This document shows positions 35,212 to 46,264 of a stretch of 64,000 nucleotides of DNA, in pieces. Positions within the stretch are counted from its first letter, which is position 1. Each line of letters opens with the position of its first letter. The notes under the pieces were generated by a model. The model had not been told where the DNA came from and searched no databases. It saw nothing but the letters and a program-made list of their open reading frames with translations. The position numbers were made by a program, and so were the translations under genes. Origin of the DNA: Zea mays (taxonomy: Eukaryota > Streptophyta > Magnoliopsida > Poales > Poaceae); assembly GCF_902167145.1 (NCBI RefSeq), contig NC_050097.1, positions 171,584,923 through 171,648,922 of the forward strand, written 5' to 3'.

Positions 35212-35817
35212 TGTGGGGGACAGATATCCCCCGGGTCCACTAAAAGAGTAAAAGACCTCACGAAAGGCCCAAGGGCCCAATAAATCGTAAGGTTATTCTT
35301 TCGTGGGCCTAGGGAGGTACGATCAGCAAAGCAGGTTGACACGAGGCCGGATTGGTGCAAACCCGGACGGCCCACAACGTCGAGCGAGCGATCACAACAG
35401 AGCCCCCGTGCAACGGAGCCATGCGAGGATAAGTCGGCAGAACTACAGGGAGATAAACTCAAACAGTTCAGTATCTTTTAGCTACATGTTGTTATCATAT
35501 CCACGTGTATTGCCCCACGGTCAAGTATATAAGGCCTAGGGGGCACCCCTTCAGATCGATCGACCCTATTACTTAGCTACCCATTTCGACTCTCTGTATT
35601 TTCAATTCAGAGAGCTCTCTTGTAACCTCATCTACTCAGCATATTCACTAGGACGTAGGGTGTTACGCATCTCTAAGCGGCCCGAACCTGTAAACCTTAT
35701 CCAATGTCCCTCTGCAATTGGCACGAACCATTTTGCTACAGTCGTCGACACCGTCCTACTCCTAAAAACACCTTGAGGGGCAACCCCGGGTGTGCGGTCG
35801 GACCCAAAACACCGACA
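35212..35817 (+). repeat. Element A 3' LTR (606 bp)
   Basis: It begins tgtgggggacagatatcccc and ends aaacaccgaca. It holds a TATA box (tatataagg, 35526-35534) and a plausible leader. Flanking sequence from 35818 is the gag of element B on the opposite strand, so 35818-35822 (ccggg) is the candidate target duplication. The partner LTR is outside the window, so age cannot be estimated. Confidence 0.88.
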
Positions 35818-38024
35818 CCGGGTGCCCGGCCTTATGGAAGTAGCGCCGAAGCATGACGCATTCCTCAAGGGTGTGCTTGACGGGGCCCTGGTGATAGGGG
35901 CACGACTCCTTGAGCATCTTGTCGAACAGGTTGACCCCTCCGGGAGGCTTCCGAGGGTTCCTGTGCTCGACAGCAGCGACGAGATCCGCATCAGCGGCGT
36001 CGCGCTTTGCTTGCGCCTTCTTCTTGGCCTTCTTCTTCGTGCCGCGCTGGGCGGATGCCTCGGGGACGTCTTCCTGCTGGCGTCCCTGAGGCTGCTTGTC
36101 CTTCCGGAAGATGGCTTCGACTGCCTCCTATCCAGAGGCGAACTTGGTGGCGATGTCCATCAACTCGCTCGCCTTGGTGAGAGTCTTGCGACCCAGCTTG
36201 CTCACCAGGTCGCGGCAAGTGGTGCCGGCGAGGAACGCTCCGATGACATCCGAGTCGGTGATGTTGGGTAGCTCGGTGCGCTGCTTCGAAAACCGCCGGA
36301 TGTAGTCTCGCAGGGATTCCCCTGGCTGCTGGCGGCAGCTTCGGATATCCCAAGAGTTCCCAGGGCACACGTATGTGCTCTGGAAGTTTCCAGCGAAGGC
36401 TTTGACCAGGTCGTCCCAGTTGGAGATCTACGCAGGAGGCAGATGCTCCAGCTAGGGCCGGGCGGCGTCGGAGAGGAACAGGGGGAGGTTGTGGATGATG
36501 AGGTTGTCATCGTCCGTTCCACCCAGCTGGCAGGCCAGCCGGTAGTCCGCAAGCCACAGTTCCGACCTCGTTCCTCCGAGTACTTAGTGATGGTAGTCGG
36601 GGCTCGGAACCTGGTCGGGAACGGCGCCCGTCGTATGGCCCGGCTGAAGGCTTGCAGACCTAGTGGTTCGGGCGTGGGGCTCCGATCCTCCTCACTGTCG
36701 TAGCGTCCCCCACTCCTGGGGTGGTAGCCTCGGCGCACCTTCTCGTCGAGGCGGGCTCGACGGTCGCGGTGGTGGTGCTCGTTGCCGAGGCGACCCGGGG
36801 CTGCAGGCGTCGCGTCCCGCGTGCGCCCGGTGTGGACTGAGGCCTCCCGCATGAGTCGGGAAGTTGCTGCGCGATGCCCCAGGGGGCACCCTTGCCTTCG
36901 GGAGGCAGAGCTCTCGGCCCATCGGACCGCGACATCTTCCAGGAGATTCATGAGTTCTCCTTGGATACGCCGCCCCTCGGTGGTGGATGGCTCCGACATC
37001 GCTCGGAGCAGTATTGTCGCTGCAGCCAGATTCTGGCCGACCCCACTGGAAGCTGGGGCAACCTTGCCCTGACATCGTCAGCGATACGGTGCTGGACGTC
37101 CCGGGCCTTATGACGCGCTTCTCCGGCGAGTGCTCGGCCTGCCCACTCCTGCTCGATGTTTTGCCGGAGCTGCAAAAGTTGTCCTGCTTCCTCGTCGAGC
37201 TTTGCCTGCATCTCGCGGATTTGCTCGAGCTGTGTGTCCTGACCCCCCGCAGGGACTGGGACCACAGCTAGCTCCCGCAGGATGTTAACGCGAGGCGCAG
37301 GCCCAGGGTGATCGTCATCCCCCGGCATACCAAGGTGGTTGCCTTCGTCGTGACCCCCTAGATCGACGTGGAAACATTGGCGACTTGGGCCACAACCCTC
37401 GTTGTCAAGGCTGTGGCCATCATCGGAGCAATCGGAGAGGCAGTAGTCACATGCGGCCATGAAGTCTCGCATGGCACTAGGATTACCGAGCCCGGAGAAA
37501 TCCCAACCAGAGTCAGGCTCTTCTTCTTCCTCGAAACCCGGGGGCCCGTAGGTCGAGACGGTCGTCAGTCGGTCCCAGGTTGACCACATATGGTACCCCG
37601 AAAGGTTAGGATATGCCTTTATGAAAGCGCTCACCTAAGCGGGGTCGCTTGGTGGATCGAAGTTGAATCTAAAAGGCATAGGGTGGAAAATGGATGGTAC
37701 CTCTCGATCGATGGACGGTGACAAAGCCGCGTCGGGGACGGACTGCACCGTTATCTCAGGTACGAGGCTAACACCCAGCAAGTCCTCCGCGAGAGTGCTG
37801 GCGTCATCTGTCCGCTTGGGGTTGGCACGCTGCGGGGAAACGACACTCGCCGTCGTCTCAAGCGCGAGGTCAACGCCCGACATGTCCCCCGCTGGGGTGC
37901 CGGCGTCGTCGACTCGCTCGACAACCGACGAGATGCCGCCTTCTGCCTGGCCACGGTTGCCCCGCCTCCTCCTCCTGCGGCGAGGAAGGCGACGGGACAA
38001 ACCCGGATGCTGTTCTTCCGCCAC
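35818..38024 (-). pseudogene. Element B gag, broken by stops and frameshifts and cut by element A
   Basis: A minus-strand gag can be followed from about 38024 (MAEEQHPGLSRR) through a proline- and arginine-rich N-terminus and AFIKAYPNLSGYHMWSTWD, a coiled-coil-like stretch (QLEQIREMQAKLDEEAGQLL), the capsid core (LADYRLACQLGG; SLRDYIRRFSKQRTELPN; DVIGAFLAGTTCRDLVSKLG) to a zinc-knuckle-like CPYHQGPVKHTLEEC at the left edge. In-frame TAG codons are at 37635-37637, 36452-36454, 36428-36430 and 36128-36130. Frame changes near 37010 and 36570 break it further. It would form the particle shell; this copy cannot. The start codon is uncertain. Confidence 0.8.
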
Positions 38025-38238
38025 GGGGGGAAGACGTCATCGAGTTCGACGCCGTCGGGCGAGCTGACGGCCGTCGTTGTCGCTGTCGTGCTGCGGGGGA
38101 AGGAGTACCATGTCGTAGCTGCCGTCGAGGGACAGGAACTCGAGGCTCCCGAAGTGGAGCAGCGTCCCGGGCTAAAGAGGTTGCTAGAGACTACCCATCT
38201 GGAGCTCAACAGGAAGTTGTTCGTCAACACGCAGCAGT

Positions 38239-38258
38239 CCCCTACCTGGCGCGCCAAC
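38239..38258 (-). promoter_or_regulatory. Element B primer-binding site
   Basis: GTTGGCGCGCCAGGTAGGGG on the minus strand directly follows the ACGCCGACA end of the 5' LTR. The tRNA it pairs with was not identified. Confidence 0.75.
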
Positions 38259-39599
38259 TGTCGGCGTTTTGACCCCGAGGGGTCCCTGGACCGACGAGTA
38301 AAATTGTCGCTACGTGTCCCAGCCCAGATGGGTTGGCGCGAGATGGAACACAAGGGGGGAAAACCGCGGCTCGTGTTATCCTGCGCCAGGGGGATGCGCT
38401 TGCAGTAGGGGTTACAAGCGTTCGTGAGGGAGAGAGAGTGAGCCTGTTCGTCAGCCCGTCCTCCCGCACGACCCTCCGCATGAGGCCCTGGACCTTCCTT
38501 TTATAGATGCAAGGAGAGGGTCCAGGTGTACAATGGGGGTGTAGCTATGCGCTAACGTGTCCGGCAGAGAGGTGCCAGAGCCCTGTGTACATGCCAACGT
38601 GGCTGTCGGAGAGGTGCTAGAGCCCTGTGTACGCGGTGTCGTGGTCGTCAGAGGAGCGCTTGAGCCCTGTAGAAGCACAGCTGTCGGGGCTGCCGGGACC
38701 TTGCTGACGTCTCCTTGCTTCCGTAGGGGGCTGAGAACCACCGTCGTCATGGACGCACGTGGGGAGCCATCATTACTTATTACCGGGGCGAGCCTGGATG
38801 GGACGCCGGTCTTGTTCCCCCGTAGCCTGAGCTAGCTAGGGGTAGGGTAATGATGTATCCCCCGCGGCGCGGTCGGTCCAAGCCCAAGGTCGGGTGAGGC
38901 AGAGACTCCTCCTAAGGCCGAGCCCGGGGTCGGGCGAGGACGCGATTCCTCCCGAGGTCGAGGTTGAGGCCGAGCCCTGGGGTCGGGCGAGGCAGAGACC
39001 TCCTCCTGAGGCCGAGGCGGGGGCCGAGCCCTGGGGTCGGGTGAGGCGGAGACCTCCTCCTGAGGCCGAGGCTCAAGGTCGGGCGAGGTGGAGCTTCCTG
39101 TTGCGCCTGAGGCTGAACTTAGCTGTCGTTAGCCTCACCCTAGCGGGTGGCACAACAGTCGGAGCGGGGCAGGCGGCGCTGTTTTCCTATCAGGTCGGTC
39201 AGTGGAAGGGCGAAGTGACTGCGGTCACTTCGACCTTGCCGACTGAGGCACGTGTGTCAGGATAAGGCGTCAGGCGATCCTCGCATTGAATGCGCCTACG
39301 ATACGGTCGGTTGGTGAGGCGATTTGGCCAAGGCTGCTTCACAACGAAGCCCGCCCGAGCTGGGCTTCGGGCGAGTCGAGGGTGCGCCCGTTCCTTGAGA
39401 AGGCCCTCGGGCGAGGCGTGAATTTGCCTGGGACTACTGTTCTCGCCCGAGGCTGGGCTCGGGCGAGGCGAGATTGCATCCCTTGAGTAGACGAAGCCTT
39501 GACCTGAATTGCACCCATCAGTCTCTGCAGCTTGTGCTGATGGTGGTTACCAGTCGTGTTTAGGAGTGTTGGGGGTACCCCTAATTACGGTACCCGACA
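38259..39599 (-). repeat. Element B 5' LTR (1341 bp)
   Basis: Plus-strand borders are tgtcggcgttttgacc and ggtacccgaca. The region 38900-39480 is a series of degenerate gaggccgag/ggtcgggcgagg blocks. The flanking five bases on the right are tgatt (39600-39604); the other flank is off-window. Confidence 0.85.
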
Positions 39600-40060
39600 T
39601 GATTATTGTGACATTTATTTCTATATACTCTGTTATTATATATGTTGTCTTCTTTTATTTTGTAATAAGGTTTCCCCTATGTAATAAATACTCTGATTAT
39701 TGTGACATTTATCTCTATGTTGTCTTCTTTGGCGCATGTATGAGATGCACCCGGCTTTGTCCCTTAAATCCCAGGTGTGACAGCTCTCCGTATAATATTT
39801 TTTGATTTGGCTAACTGATGTTATTGTTTACTCCATGCAACATGTCTTGGTACAACACGGCCAATGAAGTGAGCGATTAGAAGAGAGTTCACAACTACTG
39901 ACTGAACAAATAGAGATTATAAAATGACATAATTCCACTATACAGAGACCAAATAAGAGAAAGTTTGTGAGTTCAAGTTTCTAAAATAAGTCACATGAAC
40001 TCAAACTTATAAAAAAGATAGATCAAAATATGGAGTGATTGCTAAAGTCAGGCACCAATA
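39600..40060. other. AT-rich flank of element B, no gene seen
   Basis: A short direct repeat (tgattattgtgacatttat at 39600 and again at 39692) follows the end of element B. Otherwise I find no coding frame or element border. Confidence 0.5.
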
Positions 40061-40194
40061 AAAACTGGATGTGCCAATGTGGTCTCAAGCCTCAGCCCAT
40101 AGTGCTGGCCCGGTCCGACACAATTATATATTTTTATTTTACAAAAAACGTATATACATATATACAATTTATATTCAATATTAAAAACATCTGA

Positions 40195-40390
40195 GCATGA
40201 TGTGATTGGTTAGCTGCACCGTCTCGTCCCGCGTCACCACGTGCGTTGACTTTATCTGAGTTTGTGTTTGGTTGCCTGCATGTGTGAAGCGTAGATTGCA
40301 TGGACAGACGCAAAATAAGTTATATTGGTTGCATCCACACGTACGCCCAAAACGAACGTACGCGTGGGTGCGATCATCCAATCAGACGGC
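40195..40390. mobile_element. Possible small inverted-repeat element (MITE-like)
   Basis: The left end gatgtgattggttagctgca and the reverse complement of the right end (gtctgattggatgatcgcac) are similar, giving imperfect terminal inverted repeats around about 190 bp that is otherwise non-coding. Borders and family are uncertain. Confidence 0.35.
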
Positions 40391-40649
40391 CAGTGTCTCG
40401 GCATGGATTCGAACCCCACCTCCTGCACCGTTTTTTAACATTTTACGCTGATTTAATCAAATGGGTCGACGGGCTAACGGACTGGTCCGACACAGCCAGC
40501 AGGCCGGCATGACGTGCCTGGGCTAGAGTTGTGGCCCGCGGCCATGTGGCCCGTGCGGAGCCGCCGTTTGGTCATCTGTAGGCGTGCAACAGATTAATTT
40601 GAAATAGCTGTGAGGGGTTATTTGTAAAAAGATGATGCGAGACGACCGT

Positions 40650-40802
40650 TGAAACTGATGCTTTAAGTATAGTATAGATAAGTGATAAAACAAATTATAA
40701 TAAAATAAATAATATTTCACATTTTTTGTTGAATAAGACGAGTGGCCAAAGTTTTCAAAAAAAATAATAATGACGTCAATATATTTAAGAACGGAGGTAG
40801 TA
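40650..40802. mobile_element. Truncated Stowaway-type MITE
   Basis: The right end reads gaacggaggtag followed by TA, the Stowaway terminal repeat and target dinucleotide. The interior (gaataagacgagtggccaaa, attataataaaataaataat) is typical of grass Stowaway copies. The left terminal repeat is missing. Confidence 0.65.
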
Positions 40803-40891
40803 CAATATATGAAATAAATAAGTGACAATATATTATTAGAAGCCTCAACATTCATTGGAAACATAAAATGTAGTGTTTGCCATTACTATCA

Positions 40892-41252
40892 CGGGACGTT
40901 TCAATCCATTCATTTTGTAGGAATTAGAATTTACTTAATAAAATAAACTATTTAGCCTGGAATTTAACATTCCACCACTTTCCAAAGTTCAGATATAAGA
41001 CTATCTTAAATTCATGAGGTGGAGGATGTGAAATGATTTTATGTATCAGTAGAATTTATTTCTAGTCTACAACTTATAGGACGCTCTTCGGGTCACTCCT
41101 CTATAATAAAAATATAGCACATAAATATCTCCGATATCTTGTTAATAATAGTATACAAATATATTTTTATATAAAACTAAATTAGCTTAATTGTTATATG
41201 CATAAATTACTATTATTAGAATAAAATTCAATTCCAAGATCCAAACGGGGCG
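40892..41252. mobile_element. MITE of about 360 bp with imperfect terminal inverted repeats
   Basis: The left end cgggacgtttcaatcc and the right end (reverse complement cgccccgtttggatcttgg) pair imperfectly; the interior is AT-rich and non-coding. The ends resemble grass MITEs with a CCCCGTTTGGAT terminus. Family assignment is not attempted. Confidence 0.5.
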
Positions 41253-41320
41253 TTAGATGAAAACGATAGAGCGATTCCACCAAGCCATAGGAAGGTCTAT
41301 GACACGACACACACGTCTAG

Positions 41321-44300
41321 TGTCGCACCCGGGTTTCGGGGCACCAAGACCCGGGCGCGAACATAATCACCAGGTGTGCTGGGACCAAGTCTCACACATA
41401 TGATGAATCATGGCACATGATCGAATGTCACATCTTTACTATATAATAGGAGTTTTGTACAAAATAAATAAATAATTACATTATAGGGAGACAACGGTCC
41501 AACAACCCAAAGTTGACTAGGAGACGACGGCCTAGACCTCTCACGAACACATCGCAACAACCTCCATGCACCTCATCTTGCGGTACCTGTTCTTGACCTT
41601 TGGGGGGTGTGAGACAGGAAGAGTGAGCTCACATACGTTCATCGCTCAACAAGTTGTGGGGAATAATGTGCATGAACTCGCCAAAGGTGGGAGCTCACGT
41701 GAAGTGTAAGGCTTACCAAAGAGGATGGTTAGAGCTGAGCATTGCTTTTAAAGTTGGTCAAAATTTTATTAGCAATTACTAAGTATAAGTAAATACCAAC
41801 CCAATTAAGGAGCAAAACAAAAGTAACAACCTCACCTGCGATGCAATGCATATGACAAATTGAATTTAGTTCCATAAATTAATCATGTGAGTGTCCGAGC
41901 TGCTCATGACCGTGAGCACGGCTAGTATACCAGTTTTACACTCTGCAGAGGTTGCGCATCTTTACCCACAAGTCATGTTACCCATCTGCCAACAGACGAC
42001 CAATCCCATACACCTCTACCGAGGAGGTGAGGCAGGGTAACACTACGAGGCCTTTACAAAGTTCCACTAGCTTCAGAAAACCCGCTACAGTTTATAGGAA
42101 GCTCCAATGCAGGAATCCCTCGCATGACCGCCATCGCAGCAAAATCATCCCAAGGGCCTCCCTACACTGACCACTCCCCTACTGCCCTTGCCCCTTTCGG
42201 GTAAGGTAATCATCCACTAGCTTTCCTAGTTAATCAGCCAAGGGCGTCCATAAACCCTTGTGGTAGCACTGTTTTCCCGAGTGGTTCTCCATGTTCCAAT
42301 TAACATAATGATCTTATCATGAACAGTAAATAACAACTGATAACAAAAGTGTAATCATGAATAATGTATCTCCATACCCAAAACCACATATAGCACTAGC
42401 AAGTACTACCCAGAAAGTTCAGTGGTAAACAAGGTATAAAGATAGACAAACTAGGGTATCCTATTGGGTCCCATCAAAATTAACCTATGCAGATCATTAT
42501 GATTAATTAGAACATGAGTGGGTAAAAAGAAGTGATCAAGGGCACAACTTGCCTCGGACTTGAGATTCCAGGTACCAACTTGCTCTTCAGATGACACGTA
42601 ACCTCACGCTAGTCGTAGCAATACAAATAAACATGGTATTGGCAAGATTAACATCACACCAAACATAAGAATAAGTTGCGTAATAATAATCTACGCGTCG
42701 CTACGAGATCGCGGGATCGAGAACCGCTAAATTCGGAGTTACGGTTATTGAGTTATGTATTTATGAAGTTATTGAGTACATGGTATAGATTAATTTAGAT
42801 GAATAATTTTAATTCATGTTACATTGCTAAACAGAGGTACTAAGTGGTAGACAATATTAAAACAAAATTATTGCAACTGGAACGGATCAATTTGGAGCTA
42901 AAGTGGATTAACTATGAATTATACAAGTTTATAGAGTTATTTTCATACTAAAAACCTATTTCTTTATTAATTTCTGAATATCCTACGTGTTCTGGACTGG
43001 GCACAATATTTCTTAAAAGATCAGGGGCCAAAATGACAATTGTCCCAAGACTCAGTATTCCCACAGTATGGACTGCGGGTTGAATCTGGAAAACCAGAGG
43101 GTCTCTTTTGCATAATCGCACATCCAAAAGGGTATCTTGTGTTTTGAGCCGTTGGATGCATTTCTGAGGGCCACGATTAGATCCACTTGAGTCCGAACCG
43201 GTATGCTCTATCAATCGTTGGATCAAAAACCGTTGGCCCAGATTTTAATGTACTGCGATCAGTTTAATACGTGCGATCTCGATCCAACGGCTCATGCATT
43301 GGTTATCCCTAGATCTAATCGGTGCGCACAACATGGATCCAACGGCCAAAGGGATTTCTTCCCAACCAGCTGGACAACCACGGCAGCGCACCAAAATCTC
43401 ACGGTGGTGCTCCACCGACGCACCCCAATCGGCGCCCCGAGCTTTCGTTTTCCCAAACCGTTAGGTGCTAAATCGAGAGGGAAGCAAGGTGAAAAGCTTG
43501 GGAATGCACACACCTTGAATAATGTCGCGCCATGCTTGGTTGACGACGAATGGCGGCCCACGGCGGAGCACTATCTCCGGTGAGCAATTACTGGTGCTCC
43601 GGTGGATTACTTCACCCGGGAAGGCCAAGAAAACCACCATAACAACCCAATGAATCCCCCAAGCCCTTAGATTGTCCCGAATAACGAAAAGGTCAAGGAT
43701 TTCAATGGCACCCCCTGTTCTCGCCCGCACACGACGAGGGGGCATGCTGGTGGCTCACTGCGACCCGACTGCTTGTGCAAGGCAGAGGAGGTCTAGGTTA
43801 TATAATGGCCGAGGGAGAGAGTTCGGCGATGGGGTTTGGCTGCAGCAGCGGGGTTCGCGGAGGATCCCAACCTCCCGCCGAAGCTGCGGTCTCCGATCCG
43901 TAAGCATCGGTGTTCGTCTCAACGGGGAAGAAGACCAGACAAGTGGGACCCGACTGCAGTGGCCCAAACGTGCACTGCTGAGGAGAAAACGGCTGACAAG
44001 CGGGGGCCCACCGGCAGAGGTCTTGGGTGAGACTGGCGCGCGCGCAACAAGGGCTGAGAAGTGGGCCCCACACGGCGGTGACACAGGGCGCGCTGGCGTG
44101 ACAGCTGGCGGGCTGCGCGCGTGAGAGTGGAAATGGGCCGGGTGAAGCAGTTTCGGCCCATGTGCTGAGATGAGAGATTTTTATTTTCTGCATTCTAATT
44201 TATTTTCAGTTTTCAAGTTCAAATTGAAACATGAGTTTCAAATTCTATTCTAAATGCAACATCCACAATATCGACATGAATGTAGATTATATATTTTTAT

Positions 44301-44677
44301 AAATCTATATATTTATATTAATTATTTTATTCACTTGTTTAGTTAAAGGCTCAAAATGTGACATCCACTCATTTTATTTCATTTTAGGAAAGAAATTACT
44401 TTTGAGTATGGGATCAACTTTCAAGTTAACTAAAACTAATATCCATTACCCTACTCATTTTGGGAAAATAATGTATTCTCTTTTACCAAGAGTCACTTAA
44501 TCTTTAATATATTTTTATTTAAGAGCATTCTTTTAAATTTCATGAGGAGAATATCTTATCCTACTAGATTGAAGATATTTCTATTTTTTTCTTATGTTCA
44601 CTCAATTTCTTAGTGTTACTTTCTTATAAAAGACATAGAAGGAATACATGAACTCCTAACACATTTTAGGGTTTACA
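41321..44677 (-). repeat. Element F 3' LTR (3357 bp)
   Basis: Starts tgtcgcacccgggtttcggg and ends ttttagggtttaca. Open frames in its GC-rich part (43460-44190) recur in the other LTR and look like composition effects. Confidence 0.93.
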
Positions 44678-46249
44678 AATCCTACCCCCCTTAACAGAAA
44701 TCTCGTCCTCGAGATTTGTAAGCAAAGGGATAGAGAAGGATTGGTTTGTAATTTTAGCTCTTAGTTTATAATTGGTTCAAAATCCAGAGTCTCATTTTTT
44801 TTATTTTCTTTATAGTCAATAGTGGGTGATTAGGAGAGCGTAGGTATCCAGCTACTATTAGGTAGGATATGAGCTGGACAGGTTGAGGTAAGAAAGATTA
44901 TGGCAAGAAAAAGACTTTATCTAAAATGTTTAAGTCTTGACTCGTTGACTGTTATATCCTTCCTTGTTGATGTTGATCTTTTCTTCTCCGGTCTTGGTCT
45001 CATTGATTCGCGGTGAGTGCATATCATCGGGGTTGGGAAATATGGTTAGGATAGCTATGGATGAGATAGACTACATGATGTAGGTCAAAATTTTGTTTGA
45101 TGATAGGTGGGGATAGACAGATTATGCATTCCATAAAGACTCTATTGGTTGGGTTGGTCTGTCATTCTTTATTTAGTGCACAGAGTGAACTAAGTTAAAG
45201 CATGTGGATAGGGTCTAATCTATTTCACAAGTATTAACTTATCCATTAAGTAACTCACTTTAGATTGGACCATATTAGATTAGTTGGGATCTAGATTAGA
45301 TTGGTATGACTAACTTGACTAGATAAGATCTAATTAATTTGCATTAGATCATGGTTGTTAAACTAGGGTGGATAAGTATGCTTATTATGATACGATGGAT
45401 CCATAAAGATAAGATAGAATCTTTTGAGGTCAGTTAGATCTATTAGGATGACATAAAATCTCTTCAAGATAAGATGTATTTATTAAGATAAGAAGGACTC
45501 TTTTAAAATGAGATGGATCTATTAAGATAAGAGAGAGAGTCTTTTAAGATAGGGTGGATCTATTAAGCTAGATACATTTTTAATGACGGACATTCTTAGT
45601 TTGTATAGTCATCTTATGATTTATTTATTTATTTATTTATATTTATGCCTTTACGTATATGTAGATGTAATTGTGGACATTACTCCACAACTCATCACAC
45701 TCAATCAAAGATCCAAATCAGACAAATATCATAAGATCGAGCATTCAAGCATATAGATACTTATAAAAAAATAGTTTTGTTTTTGTCCCTGAGATTAGGT
45801 CTCCTATTCCCAAAATTCACTTTAGGCATAGGATTTCAAAGTGTGAAATCCACATTTGTCTTTAGAATGAAAAGGTAAGAATAATCAGAGTAAAGCGGAA
45901 ATAGATGAGAGAAGATTAAGAAAAGTTTAGAAAGAATCAGAGTAGCAGAGGTAAGTATTTAATGGTTGTCCAGTTCTATCTAGGTTTCGTCCTACAGTCA
46001 ACATTCCTCTGATACCACTTCTATCGCACCGGGTTTCCCAAAATTCACTTTAGGCATAGGATTTCAAAGTGTGAAATCCACATTTGTCTTTAGAAAGAAA
46101 AGGTAAGAATAATCAGAGTAAAGCGGAAATAGATGAGAGAAGATTAAGAAAAGTTTAGAAAGAATCAGAGTAGCAGAGGTAAGTATTTAATGGTTGTCCA
46201 GTTCTATCTAGGTTTCGTCCTACAGTCAACATTCCTCTGATACCACTTC
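44678..46249 (-). other. Element F internal region, non-coding
   Basis: AT-rich, with a degenerate repeat of about 45 bp around 45370-45570 (gatctattaagataag and tcttttaag alternate). No frame longer than chance. The polypurine tract (minus-strand AAGGGGGGTAGG, 44681-44692) is at its left end and the primer site at its right end. Confidence 0.85.
44698..44717. repeat. Palindrome beside the element F polypurine tract
   Basis: aaatctcgtcctcgagattt is a perfect 8-bp inverted repeat with a 4-base loop. Element E has the equivalent gaatctcgcctcgagattc at 18027-18045, the same distance from its own polypurine tract. Confidence 0.85.
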
Positions 46250-46264
46250 TGTCGCACCGGGTTT
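45807..46264 (-). repeat. 228-bp tandem duplication covering leader, primer-binding site and LTR edge of element F
   Basis: The block starting ttcccaaaattcactttagg at 45807 recurs at 46035. It includes the primer site (minus-strand TGGTATCAGAG at 46007-46017 and again 46235-46245) and the first bases of the LTR (tcgcaccgggtttc). The element therefore carries two primer sites, the inner one followed by a stub of LTR. Confidence 0.92.

Larger units (their letters stand above)
5773..35817 (+). mobile_element. Element A: RIRE2/Tat-lineage Ty3/gypsy retrotransposon, heavily nested
   Basis: The plus-strand parts are gag to second RNase H (5773-8946), integrase (12969-14303), the 89-bp array (either side of element E), antisense genes (29140-34019), a polypurine tract and the 3' LTR (35212-35817). 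Elements C, D and E interrupt it. The lineage follows from the second RNase H after the usual one, the DGGSS protease motif, the YVDD reverse transcriptase motif, the long 3' non-coding region with tandem repeats, and antisense genes between integrase and LTR, all described for plant Tat/Grande/RIRE2-type elements. The element sits inside element B gag, whose sequence begins at 35818. The 5' LTR is not in the window. Confidence 0.85.
35818..39599 (-). mobile_element. Element B: Huck-like Ty3/gypsy (Tat lineage), 5' part only
   Basis: On the minus strand the order is 5' LTR (39599-38259), primer site (38258-38239), leader and gag, then the insertion point of element A. The LTR start TGTCGGGTACCGTAATTAGG and the many CTCGCCCGAG/GCTCGGGCGAG blocks are typical of Huck-type LTRs of Andropogoneae. 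The rest of the polyprotein would lie beyond the left edge of element A, outside the window. Confidence 0.82.

Noticed and set aside
43461..44193. Frames of 90-150 codons in element F LTRs (also at 48391-49123)
   Set aside because: They are mirrored in the two LTRs because the LTRs are near-identical. Overlapping frames on both strands point to composition.
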